Positions 8,501-13,763 of a DNA stretch of 15,226 nt are shown here, piece by piece. Each line of letters opens with the position of its first letter. Positions within the stretch are counted from its first letter, which is position 1. Position numbers and translations under genes: made by a program. Location of the stretch: contig CANEVK010000027.1 of NCBI GenBank assembly GCA_947442115.1, forward strand, positions 1-15,226, written 5' to 3'. The notes under the pieces are model-generated. The model was not told the origin of the DNA, did not search any database, and saw only the letters and a list, made by a program, of their open reading frames with translations. Source of the stretch: Bacteriovoracaceae bacterium (lineage in GTDB: Bacteria > Bdellovibrionota > Bacteriovoracia > Bacteriovoracales > Bacteriovoracaceae).

Positions 8501-11163
8501 TAGCAGCGGCCGGAGGCTCAAGCACTGTGTCTCTCACATGGGTAGCCGCTTCAGGAGCGAGCAGCTATAAAATTTATCGGGGAACAGTTTCTGGTTCTCT
8601 GACCCTACTCGCTTCTGGCGTCAGTGGCACAACCTATTCAGATAATACTGTCAGCAATGGAACAAGTTACTTCTATGCCATGAGTTCATTTAATGGTGCA
8701 GATTCAGCTCAAACAACTGAAGTGAGTGCGAAGCCTATAGCTGCTTTTACTATCTCTTCAGTCAATTCAACAAGCAGTTCATCTCTCACAGTCAGCTGGT
8801 CAGCAGTCGCCGGAGCCGACAGTTATGAAATAAAATGGGGAACTGCCAGCAATAGTTATGGAACACCTGTCACAGGAGTGACTTCAGCTTACACCATTTC
8901 AGGTCTGAGCTCTGGAACCACATACTTTGTTAGAGTCGTGGCAAAAAACGCTGTAGGTGCAGGAACGACAGTAAATTCTTCTGAATCGAGTGCGGCCACA
9001 AATTCTCCGCCTATGATGGGAGGTATTGGTGACCAAACAATTGATGTCGACACATCAGGAACCTACACTTTCAGCCTATCTGATGCCAACCATGTTCTGT
9101 CTTGCTCGAGCGCTCTTTCTGGAAGTTCATCCAACACAACACTTTTACCAAACTCAGGAATTACTTTTGGTGGATCTCTCGCCACAGGTTGTACGATTAC
9201 AGTGACTCCTGCTGCTACACAAACGGGAACAGCAACGGTTACAGTCACTGCCACCGACGGTGTTTCTCCGGTAACACAAACATTTACTTTGACAGTAAAC
9301 TCTTGCACAGTGGCTTCCATTGAATGGGTGACTCAGCCTCCAGCGACAACACAGGCCGGAGCAACTATGGCCACGGCCCCAAAGGTAAAACTCTTAAAAT
9401 CAAACGGAAGCTTATGTACAACAACTACGACGCCAGTTTCTCTCACTATTGGGACTGATGCATCAACTCAAGGGGATGCGATTGTAAACACTGGAGACAC
9501 AGCAACACCATCGGGAGGATATGCCACTTTCAGTTCAGTGAAAGTGAATCGTGCAGGAGCCGGACACACCTTCCTAGCGACACAAGGTACAGTGACTTCA
9601 GATCTTGAATCAAGTCCGTTTACAATCACTGCTCTCACAACTGCTACGACTCTAGTTTTTGCTCAACAACCACTCTCGACTGGAGCTTCAAGTACTTTAT
9701 CACCAACTGTGACAGTAAGAACCGCAGACACTTACGGTAACTATGTTGCTCCTGCTACTAATACCACTGTGAACCTCGCACTCAAGAATAGTCCATCTGG
9801 AACAACAGCCACTGGGGCCAGTGGAACTTCGGTAACGGCGAGTGCTTCAGGGGGAAGTGCCGGAATTGCTTCATTTACTACTTTCAGTGTATCAACTGCA
9901 GGAACTTACTTTGTAACTGCTTCAGCGACTGGATACACTAGCATTAACTCTTCTGCCTTTTCAATTTTAACTCTTGTACCGCAAAACGTAGCCTCAGTAA
10001 TTGAACTTGTTCAAGGGCCGGTTTCACTCAGCAGTACTTCAACGACTTACTTTGAACAAAGTGGAGTTTCTTTAAGTAGTAATAACTTTAATGGAACAGG
10101 ATTAACTTACAAATTTCAAATTGTCGCAACCAATGCAGGAGGGGGAAACTCTACCGTTCGACTGCGTGTTGGTACTACAAGCTATGCCAGTGTAATAGTT
10201 CCTGGGAATGTCTCAACACCAAGCATGTATACAACAACCTTCAGTGGTACACCTACAACAGCTCAAAACATTTATCGACTCGCTCTCAGAAGCGCAACGG
10301 GTGGTGGTACTATAACCATTTACTCAGCTAGAATTATTGCAACTGCGACAAGTGCCACCAAAGCAATGATCTATGTCCCTCTCACCTCAATGCCGGAAAC
10401 TGGGTTGACTGGAATCACTACAACCAGCACCTCAGTAAGCTCGAGCATGCCATCACCAAATGACCAGTACTTCCCGAGCTACACCTGGGATCTTAACAAA
10501 TTTAACCGAATTGATACTGCTGAATTAGTTGTCTCAGGTCTTGGCGTAAACTCTTGTGTAAGTTTATGGAATAAAACCACTAATACTCAGATCGGTTCCA
10601 CAGAACTCTGCGCGGCCAGCACTGCTGTAATTCAAAGGCTGGCGATCTCCACGACGCTTTTTTCGACCTCGGGAGAGCTAGAAGTCCGTTTAAGAAGTAC
10701 TACGGGAGCCACGGCCACACTTTATAAGGCCGGTCTAATGCTGAAGATGGTGGGCCTTTATGATGTGAAAACGATTGCCCGAGCGATTCCTGCCACGACC
10801 CTAACAACAAATACTAATTTTAATAAAAACCGATTCACCAGCTTTGAGTCAAATTTTGGGACATCTGTCAAAAATAACTATTTTAATTGTCGGGCCAAAG
10901 CGAACACCACAGGGTCAGGAAGCCTGCTCGTCAAAGATTATGGATTAGATAATTCATCAGCAACTGTAGCCGTAAACACAACGACCCCAACTTCTACTAT
11001 TACTTCATCTACTATAAATTTATCTAATCAATCAACATATGAAGTCCTATCAGCAGGTCCACTGGCCACCACCTCTGGTAGACACATGTTCGCCAACTAT
11101 GCCCACACCTCTGGTAGCTTTAATGTCTCACATTGCCTCTTTGAGCTTGAAGTAGCCTACTAA
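2593..11163 (+). CDS. Giant multi-FN3 repeat lipoprotein (2856 aa)
   Basis: The N-terminus is a lipoprotein signal: hydrophobic residues 5-16, then LSAGC with the lipidated Cys at 20. Residue +2 is Asn, not the Asp that retains E. coli lipoproteins in the inner membrane, so an outer-membrane location is likely (inference). Residues 35-2136 are 24 fibronectin type III modules of about 85-95 residues. Then follow an Ig/cadherin-like region (about 2138-2236), two invasin-like sandwich regions (about 2239-2346 and 2347-2460), and three similar-sized C-terminal domains (about 2465-2586, 2587-2720, 2721-2856). The protein is very rich in Ser, Thr, Gly and Ala. Its 10 non-lipid Cys residues all lie outside modules 2-24. 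No catalytic motif is visible. A surface adhesin or extended stalk is the likely role, but this is inferred from architecture only. The ATG at 2593 follows AGAGG (2586-2590) by just 2 nt, an unusually tight spacing. Confidence 0.9.
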   Translation: MAGKILLLISIMMLMLSAGCNNPNGESVVSANHTPLLKPPGAFKFSQIVAANGNVTFQWQPSARVASYKIYMGTTENDISTPVDVTSCTLSSRSCALTGLIPSTLYYFKIEAINTAGTTVISPLGSALSVDAFDISSSSAGDGQISLSWGASTRATKYNIVYGTSSGSYTSTASNVTSPYTLTGLNNGKTYYLKVVASNANNGYVLSTSEASEKPLGLPTVPSGVTALAQPSHIELDWTSVPGADSYQIYRGTSSGSLTQLASNVVANNYSDTSIVDGTTYYYAIKAYNGLISPLSSEVSGKSIPAFNMTSLSAAPSANQLTVAWPTVAGADSFDVQYGTTPSSMIFSATNVTSPYVLTGLTGGTTYYVKVLAKNAVGSGTTQTSTNQLQAAPIATIAAPTGLTAAATPGSVTLTWSAVTGSSSYEILRSSTSGGPYTSLQSGIGATSFTDSSVVNGTSYYYVARSYNGYSSVNSAIVAAKPIASFSISSVSSTSSTSLQLSWIAPAGADAFDLVYGTSPSSLTSSVSGISSPYNLTGLSANTTYYLAIRGRNSVGTGTNLLSSQSSQKTSSAAPTSIAVVASPGQTVLSWTAPAGATSFKIYRSTASGSANYNEISNNTSSSPYTDTAVSNGTTYFYAVKASNGTDSAYSSEVSARPIENFNMTSVNIVSATSASLVWPTVTGAATYDLRYGTSSTSLTSTLTGITSPYTVTGLTAGSTYYFSIRAKNTIGGTTYVDSTNTLNQTMSASAPTGVVATSGTGQISLSWNTVATALSYNVYRGTVSGVLTQLASGITSTSYVDSSVSDGTQYFYTIRTFNGTESSNSSQVTGMSIANFALTSVSPTSSTSLTISWPSVLGAQTYDVLYRNNPTGTYTTASNKTSPFILTGLVANTTYYVVVKAKNTIGSGFSVNSSNELSQITPVVAPASLVATLSSGDINLTWGSVTGASSYSIYRSTTSGSFSTPLATGLTSATYADTTTSSGTTYYYVVSAFNGAESANSSQVSIKPIDAFSISSASVASSTSIVLTWPAVTGADSYDVKYGTNPASLTTLATQTSPKTFTGLSANTTYYFVVIAKNAVGSGSSESSAQVSAKTPTAAPGPVSASATPSQIALSWPAVTGATSYNIYRGTSAGARTLLASAATNSYNDGAVSNGTDYFYTVRATNGAESTDSTEVSAKAIGVISISSTSVLSSTSIQINWNSAAGADSYDVKYGTNPASLTTLTGQTSPKTFTGLTTNTTYYFIVVGKNTTGAGTNYSSAQTSATTAFGAPSGLATSGTPGQVALSWNSVSGASQYKIFRGTTSGSLSQLSTSTTNSYTDSTVSDGTVYFYTVRAFNGTDSADSTEVSIKTIAPITITAATVLGPTSIDLTWPSVAGADSYDVKYGTNPASLTTLPSQTSPKSFTTLSANTAYYFVVVAKNTTGTSTSLNSDTVSATTPFAAPTGLIASATPGQVGLNWTAVSGATSYKVYRGTSSGALSLLGSSSTNAYLDTTAVNGTTYFYTVRAYNGLESADSNEVSTQPISNFSLTAASAASASSINLTWGSATGASTYDVQYGTSPGVYLTTVSGVTSPYTLGSLSSGTTYYINIRARNTVGSGTTHDSNELNAKTGLGAPATLSLVGSSTNVAISWSAVSGATNYNVYRGTSSGVYSQLAAAVTATSYTDSTAANGTTYFYVVRSNNGIESVNSTEKSIQTVGSFTLSSVTVNSSSALTVAWGSASGAATYDVIYRPTSVGASTTLTNKTSPFSITGLAAATSYSVSVKASNVVGVGASYTTTETAATTSTAPPSTLTASTTPGNVSLSWSAVTGATGYKVYRGTTTGVYSLLATVAVSPTTYTDSTAVNGTQYFYVVRATNGTESANSSEATATPISSFTISSLSVISSTSLQVSWAATAGAASYDVYYRTSTGSYGAPITGVTSPYTVSGLSPNTTYVFKINAKNAIGSGSSVFTAESSQITPVAAPTSLAAAGGSSTVSLTWVAASGASSYKIYRGTVSGSLTLLASGVSGTTYSDNTVSNGTSYFYAMSSFNGADSAQTTEVSAKPIAAFTISSVNSTSSSSLTVSWSAVAGADSYEIKWGTASNSYGTPVTGVTSAYTISGLSSGTTYFVRVVAKNAVGAGTTVNSSESSAATNSPPMMGGIGDQTIDVDTSGTYTFSLSDANHVLSCSSALSGSSSNTTLLPNSGITFGGSLATGCTITVTPAATQTGTATVTVTATDGVSPVTQTFTLTVNSCTVASIEWVTQPPATTQAGATMATAPKVKLLKSNGSLCTTTTTPVSLTIGTDASTQGDAIVNTGDTATPSGGYATFSSVKVNRAGAGHTFLATQGTVTSDLESSPFTITALTTATTLVFAQQPLSTGASSTLSPTVTVRTADTYGNYVAPATNTTVNLALKNSPSGTTATGASGTSVTASASGGSAGIASFTTFSVSTAGTYFVTASATGYTSINSSAFSILTLVPQNVASVIELVQGPVSLSSTSTTYFEQSGVSLSSNNFNGTGLTYKFQIVATNAGGGNSTVRLRVGTTSYASVIVPGNVSTPSMYTTTFSGTPTTAQNIYRLALRSATGGGTITIYSARIIATATSATKAMIYVPLTSMPETGLTGITTTSTSVSSSMPSPNDQYFPSYTWDLNKFNRIDTAELVVSGLGVNSCVSLWNKTTNTQIGSTELCAASTAVIQRLAISTTLFSTSGELEVRLRSTTGATATLYKAGLMLKMVGLYDVKTIARAIPATTLTTNTNFNKNRFTSFESNFGTSVKNNYFNCRAKANTTGSGSLLVKDYGLDNSSATVAVNTTTPTSTITSSTINLSNQSTYEVLSAGPLATTSGRHMFANYAHTSGSFNVSHCLFELEVAY
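2695..9003 (+). repeat. Coding tandem array of 24 FN3 modules, alternating types A and B
   Basis: Approximate module starts (nt) are 2695, 2989, 3250, 3511, 3787, 4048, 4312, 4576, 4843, 5101, 5368, 5629, 5890, 6145, 6406, 6661, 6922, 7177, 7441, 7699, 7960, 8224, 8488 and 8746. Type A modules begin with a Pro-containing segment, usually APxxL. They carry a YxIYRGTxSG strand pair and a NGTxYFYxVRAxNG segment, and mostly end in KPI or a similar motif. Type B modules begin with FxISS and carry YDVxYGT, then TSPYxxTGL, then TTYYxxVxAKNxxGxG. Modules 1 and 2 are B-like. From module 3 on, A and B alternate without exception, giving 11 A-B pairs with a pair length of 513-537 bp. The repeats are translated in one frame and are a protein-level array, not a DNA satellite. 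Confidence 0.85.
5629..6921 (+). repeat. Most similar repeat core, exact 516-bp period
   Basis: The B modules 12, 14 and 16 carry the identical 17-residue segment DSYDVKYGTNPASLTTL, with codons starting at 5701, 6217 and 6733. The spacing is exactly 516 bp (172 residues) both times. The DNA copies differ at 6 of 17 codons (first versus second) and 11 of 17 (first versus third), and every change is synonymous. This is probably the most recently amplified part of the array, or the part under the tightest protein-level constraint. Confidence 0.8.
9985..11160 (+). repeat. Three similar-sized C-terminal domains of the giant lipoprotein
   Basis: Residues about 2465-2586, 2587-2720 and 2721-2856 form three blocks of 120-136 residues. 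The first two open with a hydrophobic strand (ASVIELVQGPV, AMIYVPLTSM) and the third with YDVKTIARAIP. Each has a Ser/Thr-rich loop and then an aromatic strand, and closes with a strand such as IYSARIIATA, LYKAGLMLKMVG or HCLFELEVAY. The second and third blocks each hold one Cys pair (2655/2673 and 2766/2848). Sequence similarity between blocks is weak by eye. Common descent is inferred from the matched layout and would need profile comparison. Confidence 0.4.
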
Positions 11164-11200
11164 CCTCTCTTGCTAATCAAATCTTTTTTAAGGACAATTA

Positions 11201-11224
11201 AAGAGCGCCCATAAAGGAGCTCTT
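11201..11224 (+). promoter_or_regulatory. Hairpin spanning the ribosome site of the glutamate-synthase-like gene
   Basis: The perfect 6-bp inverted repeat AAGAGC (11201-11206) and GCTCTT (11219-11224) encloses a 12-nt loop that holds most of the Shine-Dalgarno sequence AAAGGAG (11213-11219). The 3' arm ends directly before the ATG at 11225. In RNA it would hold the last G of the ribosome site and the whole spacer in the stem. There is no T-tract, so it is not a standard intrinsic terminator. A modest effect on translation is possible, and chance is also possible for a 6-bp stem. Confidence 0.35.
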
Positions 11225-12691
11225 ATGATGATTGCCTTAATTATAATTTCACTCTCCCTTATTTTCTTTTTCCGCGACCGGTTTTTAAGTCAGGACAATA
11301 TCATTCGTAATTTCCCTCTCATTGGCCATATACGCTATTTACTGATTGAAATTGGCCCAGAGCTCAGGCAATACATCGTCGCCGGAAATCGCGAGGAGGC
11401 CCCTTTTAACCGCGAAGAGCGGGAGTGGATTTATCGCTCGGCCAAAGGTGAAAATAATTATTTTGGTTTTGGGACTGATGATCAGATTTATGGAATCGGT
11501 TATCCCATCATTAAGCATGCGGTTTTTCCTTATGGTAAGGAGAGCTTTACAGGAAGTCATCACGATAAGAATGTTCACATTCCTTGCGCTAAAGTGCTTG
11601 GGGGTTACAATAAAAGAGCAAAGGCCTGGCGACCAAACTCTATTATCAATATTTCCGCTATGAGTTTTGGCTCTCTCGGAGAAAAAGCCATTGAATCCCT
11701 TAATCGTGGGGCCAAGCTTGCTAACTGCTATCACAATACTGGTGAAGGTGGACTCTCCCCTTTTCATGCAACAGGCGCTGATGTCATTTTTCAAATGGGC
11801 ACAGGTTATTTTGGATGCCGAGATGAAAAAGGAAAATTTTCCCTCGAGAAATTACAACAAACAGTCAATAAATCTTTTGTTCGTGGCATTGAGATCAAAC
11901 TCTCCCAAGGAGCAAAACCTGGTAAAGGTGGAGTTCTTCCAGGAAAAAAAGTCACCGCTCAAATTGCCAGCATCCGCGGAGTAAAGATCGGTGAAGATTG
12001 TATTTCTCCCAATGGTCACTCTGAATTTAGTGATGCTCGCACTCTGATTTTTTTTATTGAAAAAATTGCAGCGGCGACTGGTCTTCCTGTGGGAATAAAA
12101 TCTGCGATAGGACAATTAGATTTTTGGAATGATCTTGCTGATGAAATGATAAAAACCAATCAAGGCCCTGATTGGATCACCATCGATGGTGGTGAAGGTG
12201 GAACCGGTGCTGCTCCACTCACCTTCGCTGATCACGTCGCCCTCCCCTATAAGGTTGGCTTTACTCGCGTGTTTAAAATTTTTAGAGAGAAAGGTATTAG
12301 TGAGCGTGTGGTGTGGATTGGCTCTGGAAAATTAGGTTTTCCTGATCGAGCGATTGTTGCGATGGCCCTTGGTGCAGATATGATTAACATTGCTCGTGAA
12401 GCTATGCTTTCTATTGGCTGTATTCAAGCTCAGAAATGCCACACAGGATTTTGCCCTGCTGGTGTGGCCACTCAATCACCATGGCTGCAAAAAGGAATTA
12501 AAACTGATATTCAATCTGTGCGTTTTCAAAAATTTTGCGAAAGTTTGCGAAATGAAATTTTAGCGGTGACTCATGCGTGTGGTTATGAGCATCCTTCACA
12601 ATTCAAAATGAGTGACATTGAACTCTCTGCTGGCCCCACACTTTTTAAAACTTTAGAAGAAATTCATGGTTATAATAATGGAAGATCGTGA
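11225..12691 (+). CDS. FMN-binding glutamate synthase family protein, membrane-anchored
   Basis: The 488-residue product belongs to the stand-alone family related to the FMN domain of the glutamate synthase large subunit. It has no glutamine amidotransferase domain. The N-terminus is a hydrophobic segment (2-16), likely a membrane anchor. The family-typical stretch with NFPLIGHIRYL, IGPELRQYI and NNYFGFGTDDQ follows. The catalytic barrel carries NTGEGGLSPFH near 177-187, KPGKGGVLPGKKV, and the glycine motif GGEGGTGAAP starting at 322. The cysteines C399, C405 and C410 in CIQAQKCHTGFCPAGVATQ match the C-x5-C-x4-C ligands of the [3Fe-4S] cluster in glutamate synthase. The physiological substrate of these stand-alone proteins is not settled, so glutamate synthesis is not claimed. 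No gltD-like partner lies in the window. Two ATGs compete (11225 and 11228); the second has the better 8-nt spacing from AAAGGAG and would shorten the product by one Met. Confidence 0.9.
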   Translation: MMIALIIISLSLIFFFRDRFLSQDNIIRNFPLIGHIRYLLIEIGPELRQYIVAGNREEAPFNREEREWIYRSAKGENNYFGFGTDDQIYGIGYPIIKHAVFPYGKESFTGSHHDKNVHIPCAKVLGGYNKRAKAWRPNSIINISAMSFGSLGEKAIESLNRGAKLANCYHNTGEGGLSPFHATGADVIFQMGTGYFGCRDEKGKFSLEKLQQTVNKSFVRGIEIKLSQGAKPGKGGVLPGKKVTAQIASIRGVKIGEDCISPNGHSEFSDARTLIFFIEKIAAATGLPVGIKSAIGQLDFWNDLADEMIKTNQGPDWITIDGGEGGTGAAPLTFADHVALPYKVGFTRVFKIFREKGISERVVWIGSGKLGFPDRAIVAMALGADMINIAREAMLSIGCIQAQKCHTGFCPAGVATQSPWLQKGIKTDIQSVRFQKFCESLRNEILAVTHACGYEHPSQFKMSDIELSAGPTLFKTLEEIHGYNNGRS

Positions 12692-12931
12692 ATAAGAGAC
12701 TGAAGCACTCGGAAAAATTATTTCAAATTATCATTCTATTTCACTCTGGTAAAAAGTCTTTTTAAATACTTACTAAAACAATTTTTTCATTCTTGACTAG
12801 TGCACTCACCTAAATAAAAAAGGCATTTTTTTCCTACAACACTGTTGTGAAATTCCGATGAGTTAGTGACGTTCGTCCTCAAGGTAGAGGCCGAGCATAA
12901 CTTAATCAAGGAAGACAATCATGTTTGGCTG
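12692..12931 (+). other. Intergenic region and leader before the flagellin gene
   Basis: These 240 bp hold no gene beyond a three-codon minicistron. From left to right I see an AT-rich palindrome TAAAAAG-T-CTTTTTA (12750-12764), a sigma70-like promoter (12793-12820), an A6-GGCA-T6 dyad (12816-12831), an ACAAC-ACT-GTTGT dyad (12836-12848) and the ribosome site AAGGAAG (12908-12914). No GC-rich terminator for the preceding gene is visible. The frame of flagellin is open back to a GTG at 12866, but that extension does not look like flagellin. Confidence 0.6.
12793..12820 (+). promoter_or_regulatory. Candidate sigma70-type promoter for flagellin
   Basis: TTGACT (12793-12798) differs from the -35 consensus at one base. 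After a 16-bp spacer, TAAAAA (12815-12820) matches the -10 consensus at four of six positions. An AT-rich stretch lies just upstream, as in UP elements. Transcription would start near 12827 and give a leader of about 105 nt before the flagellin ATG. I could not find a convincing sigma28 site (TAAA, then about 15 nt, then GCCGATAA), which is what flagellin genes often have. Confidence 0.35.
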
Positions 12932-12932
12932 A
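12908..12932 (+). promoter_or_regulatory. Three-codon minicistron coupled to the flagellin start
   Basis: AAGGAAG (12908-12914) is the only good ribosome site in the leader. It lies 6 nt from an ATG at 12921, which opens the reading frame ATG TTT GGC TGA (Met-Phe-Gly-stop, 12921-12932). The last A of that stop is the first base of the flagellin ATG (TGATG, 12930-12934). From the flagellin ATG itself the ribosome site is 17 nt away, too far for normal initiation. Ribosomes may terminate on the minicistron and restart on flagellin. A one-base deletion in an originally in-frame MFGLMR start is the main alternative. Confidence 0.5.
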
Positions 12933-13762
12933 TGCGTATAAACACCAACGTGTCCGCTCTTGCAGCACAACGTGCAATGAGTGAACACACTAGAAACATC
13001 GAGAATACATCAGGGAAAATCTCCTCTGGTACTCGCGTGCGCTCAGCTGCTGACGATGCAGCTTCACTTGCTATCGGTCACAAACAAAAAACAAATGTCA
13101 GATCACAAAATCAAGCAATCAGAAATGCCAACGATGCAGTCTCTCAATTTCAAACAGCAGAAGGTGCGATGAATGAAATCAGCTCAATGCTTGGACGTTT
13201 GAAAGAACTCTCGCTACAAGCTGCTAACGGCACTTTACTAGATGACGACCGTTCTCACATCAACTTTGAATATATGCAAACTCGACGCGAAATAGAGCGT
13301 ATTGCCCGCTCTACACGCTTTATGAGCAACGACCTTCTTCAAGATCGTGCAGGCAAGGCTTCTGATTTCATGATTGGAATTAATAACGATAGCAATTCAA
13401 AAATGAGAGTGAATTCTACGGAATTTACAGTGACTGAATTTAGTCTTGGTCTTGTGGATTCTAATGTTGCGAATGCAGATGAGGCCCGACACAATCTCCA
13501 ACACATCGATGATGCCATTAGAATTTTATCAGAGAAGCGTGCGAAGCTTGGCTCTTATCAAAATAAAGTTCAGTCTGCGATTAATAACCTTGAAACGAGC
13601 AAAGAAAACGAGTCTGCGGCCATGTCACGATCTCTTGATGCTGACATGGCGTATGAAACATCTGAAAAGTTACGCTCTGAAGGTAAACTGATGGCCGCTT
13701 CAGCTGTGCTTGCACAATCTGGACAATTAAGTTCGATGGCCCTTAAACTTCTTCAAAATTAA
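12932..13762 (+). CDS. fliC: Flagellin, compact form without outer domains
   Basis: Flagellin polymerises into the flagellar filament after export by the flagellar type III apparatus. The 276-residue product starts MRINTNVSALAAQRAM, the classical D0 helix. It continues through the D1 helices with LSSG-like KISSGTRVRSAADDAA (29-44) and LKELSLQAANGT (90-101), then IERIARSTRF (121-130). The C-terminal D1/D0 part runs from about 183 to 276 with NNLETSKENESAAMSRSLDAD (219-239 region) and ends AVLAQSGQLSSMALKLLQN. Only about 50 residues lie between the two conserved parts, so the variable D2/D3 domains are absent. ATG 12932 is chosen because flagellin N-termini begin here; a start at GTG 12866 would add 22 residues unlike flagellin. 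No other flagellar gene is in the window. The gene ends 1 bp from the stop of the convergent membrane protein gene. Confidence 0.95.
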   Translation: MRINTNVSALAAQRAMSEHTRNIENTSGKISSGTRVRSAADDAASLAIGHKQKTNVRSQNQAIRNANDAVSQFQTAEGAMNEISSMLGRLKELSLQAANGTLLDDDRSHINFEYMQTRREIERIARSTRFMSNDLLQDRAGKASDFMIGINNDSNSKMRVNSTEFTVTEFSLGLVDSNVANADEARHNLQHIDDAIRILSEKRAKLGSYQNKVQSAINNLETSKENESAAMSRSLDADMAYETSEKLRSEGKLMAASAVLAQSGQLSSMALKLLQN

Positions 13763-13763
13763 G

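Noticed and set aside
3250..9003. CRISPR-like or satellite DNA array
   Set aside because: The periodicity of about 516 bp is in the protein. The DNA copies differ at many silent sites, and the frame is open throughout as one gene.
2593..11163. Frameshifts or gene fusion within the giant lipoprotein gene
   Set aside because: The module pattern runs without breaks in one frame from signal peptide to C-terminus, and no module is cut or shifted.
11339..11794. Antisense open frame of 151 codons inside the glutamate-synthase-like gene
   Set aside because: It lies fully inside a well-conserved coding region on the other strand and encodes nothing recognisable; it is a shadow of that gene's codon use.
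12750..12831. A/T dyads (TAAAAAG-T-CTTTTTA at 12750 and A6-GGCA-T6 at 12816) as intrinsic terminators
   Set aside because: The stems are almost entirely A-T and the first has a one-base loop. They lack the GC-rich stem of a terminator and are common in AT-rich intergenic DNA.
12851..12900. Sigma28 promoter near CCGATGAG (12855) or GGCCGAGCATAA
   Set aside because: The GCCGATAA match is broken in both cases and no TAAA lies at the required distance upstream.
12866..12931. 22-residue N-terminal extension of flagellin from GTG 12866
   Set aside because: Flagellins start at MRINTNVSA-type sequences. The extension is charged, unlike any flagellin N-terminus, and has no ribosome site.
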